Part shown: one piece after another, positions 1-9,457 of the stretch
How positions within the stretch are numbered: position 1 is the first letter of the stretch
How the letters are laid out: each line of letters starts with the position of its first letter
Assembly (NCBI GenBank): GCA_903869955.1
Contig: CAIQBC010000073.1
Coordinates: forward strand, 1-32,919
From: an uncultured Opitutia bacterium
Lineage (GTDB): Bacteria > Verrucomicrobiota > Verrucomicrobiia > Opitutales > Opitutaceae
Reading direction: 5' to 3'
Length of the DNA: 32,919 bases
The notes under the pieces: model-generated
Told to the model about the DNA's origin: nothing
The model's database searches: none
Seen by the model: only the letters and a program-made list of their open reading frames with translations
Made by a program: the position numbers and the translations under genes

Positions 1-87
1 GCGATGACGTGGGCCGATGTGCTGCGGGCGCATGCGTTTTTCACGAGGCTGGAGCAGACACCGGCGGATGAGGCGGATGCGGCGTGA
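1..87 (+). CDS. C-terminal fragment of an unidentified CDS running in from the left edge (…AMTWADVLRAHAFFTRLEQTPADEADAA*)
   Basis: Open frame 1 from base 1 to TGA at 85-87; too short to identify. Confidence 0.4.
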   Translation, partial: AMTWADVLRAHAFFTRLEQTPADEADAA

Positions 88-496
88 TCGGGGCGAGGGG
101 CGCGGTGTTGGCCTCGGTGGGTGGGGCGGCGGGGGAAATGGGCGTGCAGGGGCCTTGCAGCGGGCGTGTGCGGGGCTTGCACGGGGGTATGCACGGCCGG
201 GTGGCGTTTAGGAGGCACGAAGGGCGAGCGTGGGGCGGCTTAAGCCGCGATTCATCTCAAACCTTTGGCACAAAGCCCGGTTTTTGGCGGATTTTACTCA
301 AACCAAGATGGCGTTGATTTCGCCCACGTAAGTCTTTGCTTGTCGGGGTTATTCGGGCTAATTCGGGGTTTTTCGGGGTTTCTCAAACCTCGTGGCAATC
401 TTCAGAATGTGGTCTCCTGAATTTTCCTGGGTTCCTGGCTTCCGGCTTCAACTCTATTTTAGTGCCGTGCGCCCTTGCGCTTAAGGATTGGGTCCC

Positions 497-1651
497 TCAG
501 AAAAACTTCTTCGCCTTCTCGAAGAAGCCCTTCGACGTGGGCTCGGCGGCGTCGCCGCTCACGCGGGCAAAGTCCTCCAGGATTTTCCGCTGCTCGGCGC
601 TCAGGCTTGACGGCACCTCGACGTGGACCCGCACGAGCTGATCGCCCTGCCGGCCGCCACGCAGACTCGCCATCCCTTTTTCGCGCAGGCGGAAGGTCGT
701 GCCGCTCTGCGTGCCGGCGGGAACCTTGAGCGACGCCTTGCCGAACAGCGTCGGCACCTCGAGGCTGCCGCCGAGGGTCGCGAGCGTAAACTTTACCGGG
801 ATCTCGCAGAACAGGTCGTCGCCCTGCCGCTCGAACAGCTCATGATTTTTCACCGTGAGCACGATGTAGAGGTCGCCAGCCGCGCCGCCGGCCAGCCCGG
901 CCTCCCCGTTGCCCGACGAGCGCAGCCGCGAGCCGGTGTCCACGCCGGGCGGGATTTTCACCGTGAGCTTCGTCGTCTGCGGCACACGGCCCTCGCCGCG
1001 GCACGCCGTGCAGACCTTCTCGATGCGCTGCCCGGCGCCCCCGCACGACGGACACGTCTGTGTGAACGTGATGATGCCGCCGCTGCGCCGCACCTGGCCC
1101 GCGCCCTTGCAGGTCGGGCAGTTCGTGCGTTTCGAGCCGGGCTCGGCCCCGCTGCCGTGGCAGCGCTCGCAGCCCATGTTTTTGCGAAACGAGATCTCCC
1201 GCTCGAAGCCGCGCGCCGCCTCTTCCAGCGTGATTTCAAGGTCGTAGCGAAGGTCGGCCCCGTCGCGGCTGCCGTCGTCGCCGCCCCCGCCGCCGAACAT
1301 CTGGTCGAAAATTCCGCCGCCTCCACCGCCGCCGCGTCCGAAGACCTCGCGGAAAATGTCCGCCGGGTCGTGGAAACCGCCCCCGCCGGCAAAGCCGCCC
1401 GGCCCGCGCGGGCCCGCGCCGCCGCCCTCGAACGCCGCCGCGCCGTAGCGGTCGTAGGCCGCGCGTTTCTCCGCGTCGCTCAGCACCTCGTAGGCGTGCG
1501 AGACTTTCTTGAACATCTCCTCGGCCTCCTTGTTGCCGGGATTTTTGTCCGGGTGAAATTGCACCGCCTTCTTGCGGTAGGCTTTTTTCAGCTCCTCCGC
1601 CGTGACGGTTTTCTCGACGCCGAGCAGCGCATAGTAGTCTTCTTGGGCCAT
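497..1651 (-). CDS. dnaJ: Chaperone DnaJ
   Basis: J-domain [39 protein letters not shown], Gly-rich region, four CxxCxGxG zinc motifs, C-terminal substrate domain. Confidence 0.97.
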   Translation of the reverse strand: MAQEDYYALLGVEKTVTAEELKKAYRKKAVQFHPDKNPGNKEAEEMFKKVSHAYEVLSDAEKRAAYDRYGAAAFEGGGAGPRGPGGFAGGGGFHDPADIFREVFGRGGGGGGGIFDQMFGGGGGDDGSRDGADLRYDLEITLEEAARGFEREISFRKNMGCERCHGSGAEPGSKRTNCPTCKGAGQVRRSGGIITFTQTCPSCGGAGQRIEKVCTACRGEGRVPQTTKLTVKIPPGVDTGSRLRSSGNGEAGLAGGAAGDLYIVLTVKNHELFERQGDDLFCEIPVKFTLATLGGSLEVPTLFGKASLKVPAGTQSGTTFRLREKGMASLRGGRQGDQLVRVHVEVPSSLSAEQRKILEDFARVSGDAAEPTSKGFFEKAKKFF

Positions 1652-1670
1652 GATAGTTTTATGAAATCAG

Positions 1671-1761
1671 TTTTTAGACCAAGGTCGCAAAAGAACGCGA
1701 AGGTTTGGCCGGCTCAAAATCTTTTCCGATCTTCGCGGCCATTGCGACCTTGGTGTAAAAA
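1671..1761. repeat. Imperfect palindromic element between grpE and dnaJ (REP/MITE-like or structured intergenic RNA)
   Basis: TTTTTAGACCAAGGTCGCAA (1671-1690) is the reverse complement of TTGCGACCTTGGTGTAAAAA (1742-1761) with 19/20 matches; nested inner pair CGCGAAG (1696-1702)/CTTCGCG (1731-1737). Confidence 0.75.
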
Positions 1762-1796
1762 TCCTTGGATTGAAATTTATGCGCGCGCGAGGCCAG

Positions 1797-2417
1797 TTAA
1801 ATCACTTTCTCCCCCTGTTTCGCCTTGCCGCTGGAAACCACCACGCTGGCCGGGCGCAACAGGCGGCCGTTGAGCGAGTAGCCGGTGCGCACGACCGTGA
1901 GGACGTGCTCCGCCTTCACGTCGGCGCTGGGCGCGTGCGAAATGGCCTCGTGCTGATGAGGGTCAAACGTTTGTCCCGCAGGGCAGATCTCCTTGAGGCC
2001 GTGGTTGGCCAGCGCGGATTTAAGCTGGGCGAGCACCAGCTCGACGCCGCCCGCGAGGGTCTTGAGGTCGGCGTTGGGTGCCTTGGTGGCGGCGAGGCCG
2101 AGGGCAAGGTTGTCGAGCGCGGGCAACAGGTCCTCCAGCACGCGCGACGCGGCGAACTGCCTCAGCTCGTCTTTCTCCCGCACGGTGCGACGGCGGAAAT
2201 TCTCGAGGTCGGCCGCGAGGCGCAGGTAACGGTCGTGGTTGTCGGCCGCTTCCTTTTTCGCAACGGTGAGCGCGTCGGCTGCCGGCTCGGCGGCGGGGGC
2301 GGACGCAGCTTCAGGCATGGGCGCGTTCGAGTCGGAAGCAGGCTGGTTTTCGGCGGAGAGGTCGGCAGGTTCAGGCATGAGAGGCGCGAACCATGCAAGG
2401 CTGGCGGGATTCTTCAA
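1797..2417 (-). CDS. grpE: Nucleotide exchange factor GrpE (start may be the internal ATG at 2378, MPEPADLS…)
   Basis: GrpE-like core: DHNDRYLRLAADLENFRRRTVREKDELRQFAASRVLEDLLPALDNL…FDPHQHEAI…VLTVVRTGYSLNGRLLRPASVVV; upstream of dnaJ. Confidence 0.93.
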   Translation of the reverse strand: MKNPASLAWFAPLMPEPADLSAENQPASDSNAPMPEAASAPAAEPAADALTVAKKEAADNHDRYLRLAADLENFRRRTVREKDELRQFAASRVLEDLLPALDNLALGLAATKAPNADLKTLAGGVELVLAQLKSALANHGLKEICPAGQTFDPHQHEAISHAPSADVKAEHVLTVVRTGYSLNGRLLRPASVVVSSGKAKQGEKVI

Positions 2418-2486
2418 GCTCCGCGATACGGAGGTGGTGGGATTCGGCCTGCGAGACGATAAACACCCGCACGACAGTTGGGCGCA

Positions 2487-3431
2487 TTATGCGAAGCGAT
2501 CCGTCACCAGCACAAGGGCCTCTCCCGTCGCCGTGAGGACAAAATCGCCCGCGTAAGGCAGCACGGCATTTTCGCCGCTCGCCAGTTCTCCGCACTCCGA
2601 CGCAAGCCGGCCTTCGACCACGCTCAGGATGCGCGGCTGTTCGGCCGCCACGAAGCGTAGCGTTTCACCCGCCGCCAGCGGCACGCGGCGGATTTGGAAC
2701 TCGGATGCCTCGGCAAGCACGGCGGCGGCGCGCGCGGCCTTCACCACTGGCGGCGGCGGGGCGTCCCAGAGGATGGACTGCAGCGACTCGGCGACGTGGA
2801 GCTGACGCGGTTTGCCGTCGAGGCCCATGCGGCCCCAGTCGTCCACGCGGTAGGTCGTGTCGGAGTTCTGCTGGATCTCGAGGATGAGGTTGCCGCCGTC
2901 AATCGCGTGGACCAGCCCGCTGCGCACGAGCACCGAGTCGCCCGCCGCGACCGGGAAACGGTTCACGCACGCCTCCGCCGTGCCGGCGGCGACGGCCGCC
3001 TCGAATTTTGCCCGCGTCATCCCTGGCTTCAGCCCAACGATGAGGTGGGCGCCCGGCACGGCGGCGGCGACATACCAGTTCTCCGTCTTCGGCTCACCAC
3101 CGAGGCTCGCGGCGACGGCGGCGGGCGGGTGAACCTGCAAGGACAGGCGCTCGCGGCAGTCGAGCCACTTCACGAGGATGGGAAACGGTTTTTCCTTGGG
3201 CCAGCGCGGGCCCATCACGGCGGCGGAATGCTGCCCGATCACCTGCCGCAACGTCAGCCCGGCAAATGAGCCGCCCACGACCACGGACTGCGCTTCAGGG
3301 CGGTCCACGATCTCCCAGCTTTCGCCGACGGGCCCGCCCGGCGGCAGCGCGCGGCCGAGTGCGGTCTCGAGGGCACGGCCCCCCCAGACGCGGGATTGCA
3401 GGAGCGGGGCAAAGCGGAGAAATTCATTCAT
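2487..3431 (-). CDS. Class I mannose-6-phosphate isomerase-like protein
   Basis: MNEFLRFAPLLQSRVWGGRALETALG…GESWEIVDRPE…FPILVKWLDCRERLSLQVHP…GDSVLVRSGLVHAIDGGNLILEIQQNSDTTYRVDDWGR, typical of ManA/YvyI-type PMI; start ATG at 3431 preferred. Confidence 0.85.
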   Translation of the reverse strand: MNEFLRFAPLLQSRVWGGRALETALGRALPPGGPVGESWEIVDRPEAQSVVVGGSFAGLTLRQVIGQHSAAVMGPRWPKEKPFPILVKWLDCRERLSLQVHPPAAVAASLGGEPKTENWYVAAAVPGAHLIVGLKPGMTRAKFEAAVAAGTAEACVNRFPVAAGDSVLVRSGLVHAIDGGNLILEIQQNSDTTYRVDDWGRMGLDGKPRQLHVAESLQSILWDAPPPPVVKAARAAAVLAEASEFQIRRVPLAAGETLRFVAAEQPRILSVVEGRLASECGELASGENAVLPYAGDFVLTATGEALVLVTDRFA

Positions 3432-3547
3432 GCGGGTGGAAATGATGGGTGAAAAATCCGCCGCGCGCGCGGCGAGGACATATTGCGTTGACCGGAAAAA
3501 GCGTTGCCGTGGAATAGGCGGCAGGCCGAGTGGCCGCCGCACCATCC

Positions 3548-5980
3548 ATGCCCAAGCCCGTGAGTTCAAACCCAATTGACGAGCCGTTCGGCCACGCGCC
3601 GCGTTTCCGGCCCAACTGGCTGGCGGCGCTGACCGGCCTGCTGGCAGGCGTCTGGCTGCTGGTGGCGATGGCCGACTTCGACCCGCGGCAGACGGGCTGG
3701 CTGCTGCCGAACTCCACGACGCTGAAGGTGGCGGACAACTTCATGGGCCGCCTCGGGACGGATTTTGCGCGGCTCGGCCTCATCTGGCTCGGCGCGGCGG
3801 CGTGGCTGCTGCCGGCCTTCTGCCTCTGGTCGGTGTGGCTCGCGGTGTGCCACGCCCGCCGGCTCGTCGCCACGCGGTTCACGGCGATGGTGCTCGCCGT
3901 CATCGCCGGCAGCGGGCTGGCGGCGATGACGGGCCTCAAGCCGAGCGACTATTTCCCCTCCGGGCTGGGCGGCGGGCTAGGCGGGTGGCTCTACGGCACG
4001 GCGCTGGAAAAGACCATCGGGGTATTCGGCGCGGCCTCGCTGCTGCTGTGCGTGTATGGCGCGGCGCTGGTGTTCATTTTCACGCGCGACATCGGCAAGG
4101 CGTTTGAGGCGCTGCTGCAACGCCTGCGCAACTGGCGCGCGGCACGCGCGCTGGCTCGCACCACCGACGGACGGACGACGGCAGTCGGGCCGAAGGCATC
4201 GTCGCCGCCCCCCGTCGTGCCAGCGCCGGCGAAGGCCGCCCCGCCACCGGCGGCCAACACGGGGACAACGCTCGTGCCGGCGTCAGGCGTGTTTCCCGCA
4301 ACGACCGTTTCCGCCGCACGCCCGCCCGAAGCAAAAGCACCGCCCACGCTCAAGCTCGTGCGCCACCCCACGCCGACCGCCGAGACCGGGCCGCCGCCTG
4401 AAAAGGAAAAAATCCCGCCCGCGACGGCCGCCACGAAGGACGGCCTCGCCATCGTCAAGCCGGCTGAGCCGAAGAAGGCCGCCAAGATCATCCTGCCGCA
4501 AAGTGACGACGCGAACTACAAGTTCCCCCCGCTCACCCTGCTCAAGGAGCAGGCCCGCGCCGCCGCCGACAGCGACGAGGAATACAAGCGCAACATGGCC
4601 GACCTCGTCCGGATCCTCGGCGAGTTCGACGTGGCCGTGACGCCGGGCGAAATTCACGTCGGGCCCGTCATCACGCGCTACGAGCTCGCGCCGGCTGCGG
4701 GCGTGCGCGTCGAGAAAATCGCCGGACTCGACAAGAACATCGCGCTCGGCATGAAGGCGCAGTCGGTGCGCATCCTCGCGCCCATCCCCGGCAAGGCCGC
4801 CGTGGGCGTCGAGGTGCCGAACCTGCATCCCACGCCCGTGGGCCTGCGGGAAATCCTGGAGAGCGAGGACTGGGCGGGGGCGAAGGCCGACCTGCCGATC
4901 GCGCTCGGCAAGGATGTGTCGGGCAAGCCGCTTGTCTCCGACCTCGCGAAGATGCCCCACCTCCTCATCGCCGGCGCGACCGGATCGGGAAAATCCGTCT
5001 GCATCAACGCCATCATCGCCTCGCTGCTCTACTCGAAAAGCCCGAAGGACGTGCGCCTCATCATGGTGGACCCCAAGGTGGTGGAGCTGAAAATTTTCAA
5101 CACGCTCCCGCACATGCTGATTCCCGTGGTGACGGAGCCGAAGAAGGTGCCCGCCGCGCTCAAGTGGCTGCTCAACGAGATGGAGCAGCGCTACCAGATG
5201 TTTGCCCGCGAAAACGTCCGCAATATCACCGGCTTCAACGCCCGCAAAAAATCCGCCGGCCCCGCCGCCCCCGACCCGCAGGCCGCGTTTGCCGGCGTGG
5301 ACCCGCTCGACGGCCTCGAGATTCCCGCGCGGCTCCCCTACATCGTCGCGATCATTGACGAGCTCGCCGACCTGATGATGGTCGCGCCCGCCGAGATTGA
5401 GACCAGCATCGCGCGCCTCGCGCAGATCGCACGCGCCGCCGGCATCCATCTCATCATCGCCACCCAACGCCCGTCGGTCAACGTCATCACCGGCGTCATC
5501 AAGGCCAACCTCCCCTCACGCATCGCGTTCCAGGTCGCCTCGCAGGTGGACTCGCGCACCATTCTCGACGGCAAGGGCGCCGACACGCTCATCGGGCGCG
5601 GCGACATGCTGTTCTCGCCGCCCGGCACGTCGCGGCTCGTGCGGGCACAAGGGGCGTTTGTCGCCGACGAGGAGGTGCAGGCGATGGTGGAGTTTCTCCA
5701 GCAAAACGGACCGCCCCAATACGCCCACGCCGTGCAGGAGCAGATTGACCGCGCCGCCGCCGAGGACAACTCCGACCTCGATGACGAGGCGCTCCTCAAG
5801 AAGGCGCTCGACGTGCTCCGCTCGACCAAACGCGCCTCGACCTCGATGATCCAGCGCCGCCTCCGCATCGGTTACAACCGCGCCGCCCGCCTCGTGGACC
5901 TGATGGAGGAGCGCGGCATTGTCGGCCCCGAGAACGGCTCCAGCCCGAGGGAAATTTTGAAAGATTTGGACAGCCTCTGA
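3548..5980 (+). CDS. ftsK: DNA translocase FtsK/SpoIIIE
   Basis: N-terminal TM helices, linker, Walker A GATGSGKS, DPKVVEL, IIDELADLMM, C-terminal winged-helix gamma domain (DEALLKKALDVLRSTKRASTSMIQRRLRIGYNRAARLVDLMEERGIVGP). ORF track starts at GTG 3530; ATG at 3548. Confidence 0.95.
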   Translation: MPKPVSSNPIDEPFGHAPRFRPNWLAALTGLLAGVWLLVAMADFDPRQTGWLLPNSTTLKVADNFMGRLGTDFARLGLIWLGAAAWLLPAFCLWSVWLAVCHARRLVATRFTAMVLAVIAGSGLAAMTGLKPSDYFPSGLGGGLGGWLYGTALEKTIGVFGAASLLLCVYGAALVFIFTRDIGKAFEALLQRLRNWRAARALARTTDGRTTAVGPKASSPPPVVPAPAKAAPPPAANTGTTLVPASGVFPATTVSAARPPEAKAPPTLKLVRHPTPTAETGPPPEKEKIPPATAATKDGLAIVKPAEPKKAAKIILPQSDDANYKFPPLTLLKEQARAAADSDEEYKRNMADLVRILGEFDVAVTPGEIHVGPVITRYELAPAAGVRVEKIAGLDKNIALGMKAQSVRILAPIPGKAAVGVEVPNLHPTPVGLREILESEDWAGAKADLPIALGKDVSGKPLVSDLAKMPHLLIAGATGSGKSVCINAIIASLLYSKSPKDVRLIMVDPKVVELKIFNTLPHMLIPVVTEPKKVPAALKWLLNEMEQRYQMFARENVRNITGFNARKKSAGPAAPDPQAAFAGVDPLDGLEIPARLPYIVAIIDELADLMMVAPAEIETSIARLAQIARAAGIHLIIATQRPSVNVITGVIKANLPSRIAFQVASQVDSRTILDGKGADTLIGRGDMLFSPPGTSRLVRAQGAFVADEEVQAMVEFLQQNGPPQYAHAVQEQIDRAAAEDNSDLDDEALLKKALDVLRSTKRASTSMIQRRLRIGYNRAARLVDLMEERGIVGPENGSSPREILKDLDSL

Positions 5981-6106
5981 AGCTGAAATCTGGCACTCAG
6001 GAAATCAGGATTTCCTAACCGGTCTGCTTCCTGATGCCTTGAGCTCCAGATTCGCCCATAAAAGACTTCTTTCCCTTCCCCTCAAATTTCCCCAACTTCC
6101 CACCCC

Positions 6107-6976
6107 ATGCAGACCATCGGCGAACGCCTTGAAGAAGCCCGCAAGCGCAAGGGCGTCTCCCTCCGCGAGGCGGCGGAGGCGACCAAGATCCGCAGCGACT
6201 ATCTCCAGAAACTCGAGGCCAACAAATTCGACCTCGGCCTCTCCCCCATCTATCTGCGCGGCTTCCTGCGCGGCTATGCCCTCTACCTCAAGCTGCCCGC
6301 CGACAAGCTCGTCAACGACTTCGACGACCTCGATCCCGACAGCCCGCGCGCCGGCCGCCCTGTCAACCGCGAGGTCTATGGCCGCATGGAATTTGGCGCG
6401 GCCGAGGCCGCCCCGTCGCGGACCGAACCGCCCGCGCTCCCCACCGCCACCGAGGCCGGCCACAAGCCGCCCGCACCCCGCGGCCCGCGCCTGCCGCCGA
6501 AAAATTTCAACCCGCGACTCGCCGGCGACTCCGCATCGAACCGCGACTCGCCGGTCCAGCTTCTGGCGCTCGTCGGCGGCGGCCTGCTGGTCATCGCGCT
6601 CGCGGTCTGGGCCCTGAGCGGATTTTTCGGCGGAAAGCCAAAGGTCCCCGCCCCGGCGCCCGTCGCCGAACGCACCATCCCGCCCGACGCGCCCGCCGTG
6701 CAGCCCCCCGTCCCCGCCAACCTGGCGGTCATCACCGCGCTCGATGCCGTGCATGTGCAGGTCTGGGTGAAAAATCCCGACGGCAAATACGGTGCCGTGC
6801 TGCTTCCCGACACGCTCCTCGCGCGCAACGAAACCGCCACCGTGCCGAAAACCGGACCCATCTACATTCAGGCGACGGCGGCTGAAAAAATCCAGATTGA
6901 CGTCACCGGCGAGCGCATCCTGCCCGGCACCGGCAAAAACGCCATCAAGGGCAACCAAGCGTTCGAGCTGCACTGA
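6107..6976 (+). CDS. RodZ-like helix-turn-helix membrane protein (DUF4115-type C-terminus)
   Basis: MQTIGERLEEARKRKGVSLREAAEATKIRSDYLQKLEANKFDLGLSPIYLRGFLRGYALYLKLP, one TM helix, C-terminal β-rich domain. Confidence 0.85.
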   Translation: MQTIGERLEEARKRKGVSLREAAEATKIRSDYLQKLEANKFDLGLSPIYLRGFLRGYALYLKLPADKLVNDFDDLDPDSPRAGRPVNREVYGRMEFGAAEAAPSRTEPPALPTATEAGHKPPAPRGPRLPPKNFNPRLAGDSASNRDSPVQLLALVGGGLLVIALAVWALSGFFGGKPKVPAPAPVAERTIPPDAPAVQPPVPANLAVITALDAVHVQVWVKNPDGKYGAVLLPDTLLARNETATVPKTGPIYIQATAAEKIQIDVTGERILPGTGKNAIKGNQAFELH

Positions 6977-7076
6977 GCCCCCGGCTCCGCGCGATGGGCC
7001 GGGCCCGGGCAACCGGATCCGGACTGATGCCAGGCCTCGGCCGCGAGAGGTGAACCGGGGCCGGACGCAGCCGCAC

Positions 7077-7661
7077 TCAACGCAGCGCCGCCGGCGGGCC
7101 GAGCACCTCGCGGAGCACCATCGCCCGCCGCAAATTGCCCGCACCCCGCAGATCTTTCCGCCACGCCGGCGGGCCGGACGCAGGCGGAACCGCCTCCGCC
7201 CAATTCGACCCGGTCACGCGGGCCACCGCCATCGTCCCGGCCTTCGCCGGTGCTTCCGCCAGCGCCGCGAACCGGGCGGCGAGTCCGGCCTGACGCGCCA
7301 GCTCCGCTTGCAGTTCCGACTCACGCTGCGCGGCCTCACGTTCCTGCCACGACTCCGGCTCCGGACGGTCAAACGGCCGGACCACCGGCTCAAGCGGCCG
7401 GGGGAAATTCTCGGCGTCGCCCAGCTCAGCCTCCGTCATCGGGGCCGCCAGTTCCTCCTCCGGTGGTGCCATCGGGTCGCGCCGCCCGGCGATTTTCCGG
7501 CGAATCTCCTCCTGGATGCGCCGCGTGCGCGCGGCCTGTTCCGGGTCGTCCGGCGGCACAGCGCGCGTCCGCTTCGCCTCATCGGCCTCCTTCGCCTTCG
7601 ACAGCAGGTTGCTGACGACGGCGACGATGATAAAAATTATGAAGGCAGGGAGACCGTTCAT
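7077..7661 (-). CDS. Hypothetical membrane-anchored protein downstream of floA
   Basis: N-terminal TM (MNGLPAFIIFIIVAVVSNLLSKAKEADEAKRT), charged coiled region; same strand and close to floA. Confidence 0.7.
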   Translation of the reverse strand: MNGLPAFIIFIIVAVVSNLLSKAKEADEAKRTRAVPPDDPEQAARTRRIQEEIRRKIAGRRDPMAPPEEELAAPMTEAELGDAENFPRPLEPVVRPFDRPEPESWQEREAAQRESELQAELARQAGLAARFAALAEAPAKAGTMAVARVTGSNWAEAVPPASGPPAWRKDLRGAGNLRRAMVLREVLGPPAALR

Positions 7662-7697
7662 CGGGAAAATGGGCGGCGGGCGTCCTGCGGGATGCGG

Positions 7698-8732
7698 TTA
7701 TTTCTTCTCGTCGGGCTGCGCGATGGATTTTCTCATGCCGGTGTCGGCCTGGATGTTTTCCATCTTGTAATAGTCCATCACGCCGAGCCGGCCGCTGCGG
7801 AATGCCTCGGCCATCGCCAGCGGCACCTGCGCCTGCGCCTCGACCACCTTGGCCTGCATTTCCTGCACGCGCGCCCGCATCTCCTGCTCGACCGCCACGG
7901 CGGCGGCGCGCCGGATCTCGGCCTGCGCCTGCGCAATGCTCTTATTGGCCTCGGCCTGGTCCTGTTGGAGCTTCGCGCCGATGTTTGCGCCGGGATCCAC
8001 GTCGGCGATGTCAATGGAGAGGATTTCAAACGCCGTGCCCACGTCGAGGCCGCGGGCGAGCACGGTCTTGGAGATGCTGTCCGGTGCCTCGAGCACATGC
8101 TTGTAGGTCTCGGCCATGCCGATGGTCGCCACAATGCCCTCGCCCACCCGCGCGATGATGGTGTCCTCCTTGGCGCCGCCAACAAAGCGCTCCAAATGCG
8201 TGCGCACGGTCACGCGCGCCTTCACCTTCACCTGGATGCCGTCCTTCGCCACGCCGTCAATGGTGGTGCGGCCGCTCGCGGGGTTGGGGCAGTCAATGAC
8301 CTTCGGGTCCACGGAGGTCCGCACCGCCTCGACGACGGATTTGCCGGAGCCTTTGGTCGCGAGGTCAATCGCACACGCCTGCTTCCAGTCGAGCGTGAGG
8401 TTGGCCTTCTGCGCGGCGATGAGCGCCTGGATCGTCAGCACGACATTGCCGCCCGCGAGGTAATGCGCCTCAATGTCGTCCACGGGAATGGGGATGCCCG
8501 CCTTGCGCGCGGTGACGCGCGCGTCCACGATCAGGCTGTAGGGCACCTGCCGCAGCTTCATCGCGAGCAGGTTCAGCATTCCAACGGGCGCGCCGGCCAG
8601 CGAGGCCCGGAGCCAGACACTAAAGAACGAGAAAATGATCGCGGCAACGACCAGGACAAAGACGCCGATGATAAGATAGACGATGGTGGACTTATCCAAC
8701 TCGGCGAAGAGGACAGGGAAGGGAGCATTCAT
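7698..8732 (-). CDS. floA: Flotillin-like protein FloA (UPF0365)
   Basis: N-terminal TM then …[44 protein letters not shown]…, [78 protein letters not shown]. Confidence 0.95.
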   Translation of the reverse strand: MNAPFPVLFAELDKSTIVYLIIGVFVLVVAAIIFSFFSVWLRASLAGAPVGMLNLLAMKLRQVPYSLIVDARVTARKAGIPIPVDDIEAHYLAGGNVVLTIQALIAAQKANLTLDWKQACAIDLATKGSGKSVVEAVRTSVDPKVIDCPNPASGRTTIDGVAKDGIQVKVKARVTVRTHLERFVGGAKEDTIIARVGEGIVATIGMAETYKHVLEAPDSISKTVLARGLDVGTAFEILSIDIADVDPGANIGAKLQQDQAEANKSIAQAQAEIRRAAAVAVEQEMRARVQEMQAKVVEAQAQVPLAMAEAFRSGRLGVMDYYKMENIQADTGMRKSIAQPDEKK

Positions 8733-9196
8733 GGGAGTTTGGTGACGGTGAGGGAAAAATTTTGCGCGCCCACCACCCTGAGCCGGGCACCCTTCTCGGC
8801 ATGACCGTCGAGCGAGCGCGCCTCGTGGCGCTCCCCGTCAACCTCCACCTGCCCCGTCGGCATGAGCGGCGTGAGCGCGACGCATTCCTTGCCGGTGAGC
8901 GCGGCGGCGGCGGTCACGGCCTGGCTCGCGCCGTGCTCGGGCGTGTGCAGGAAAAATCGCCGGCCAAAACGCGTCTTCGGCAGCAGGCCGTATTCAACGT
9001 AGAGCGCGATGGTCAGCAGCGCCGCCCCGGCCGCGAACGCCAGCAGCCCGCCGCCCACGCCAAACTCGTCAAACGCCTGCTTCGTGGCCCCGAGAAACGC
9101 GAGCACCCCGCCGACCGCGAGGATGATGCCCGGCGTGAACAGGTCGAGCACGAGGAGCACGATGCCGAGCACGAAAAGAAGGAGGATGGTCTGCAT
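8729..9196 (-). CDS. NfeD-like membrane protein
   Basis: [42 protein letters not shown]… with C-terminal OB-like segment ([27 protein letters not shown]); 4-bp overlap with floA start. Confidence 0.88.
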   Translation of the reverse strand: MQTILLLFVLGIVLLVLDLFTPGIILAVGGVLAFLGATKQAFDEFGVGGGLLAFAAGAALLTIALYVEYGLLPKTRFGRRFFLHTPEHGASQAVTAAAALTGKECVALTPLMPTGQVEVDGERHEARSLDGHAEKGARLRVVGAQNFSLTVTKLP

Positions 9197-9457
9197 GGCG
9201 GAGGGGGGACGGCGGGACGGTCGCAGCCCGAGGCCCCTGCCACAAGCACGAACGCACTGGAAAGCAGGGCGGCGTTTCCAACGCACGCTGTGGCGATGAA
9301 AAAACTTTGCCCACCCCGGGTTGGAATCAGCCCTTGAAGCCAAGGCTCAAATCTCCCGGGGGCCGCGCGATTTCGCGCATTGCGCCACCCGATGGTTTCT
9401 CCTTCGCTGCGGTTATACCATGATCGGACGCCACCCGCCGCCCGCCCGGCCTGCCCC

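Noticed and set aside
235-248. GCGGCTTAAGCCGC 14-bp perfect palindrome
   Set aside because: No second copy and no adjacent promoter or T-tract; may be chance in GC-rich DNA.
1662-1776. TGAAAT on both sides of the 1671-1761 palindromic element as a target-site duplication
   Set aside because: The copies are not adjacent to the element ends (3 nt on the left, 9 nt on the right), so a duplication claim is not supported.
5999-6016. AGGAAATC-AG-GATTTCCT dyad after ftsK
   Set aside because: Short AT-rich stem without a T-tract; could be part of the ftsK-rodZ spacer by chance, insufficient to call a terminator or operator.
6792-8804. 670-aa plus-strand ORF opposite floA
   Set aside because: Runs antisense through floA and the neighbouring gene; composition is mirror-frame artefact.
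9365-9378. GCGCGA-TT-TCGCGC hairpin upstream of the GT-C-like gene
   Set aside because: Short CpG-type palindrome, expected often at this GC content.
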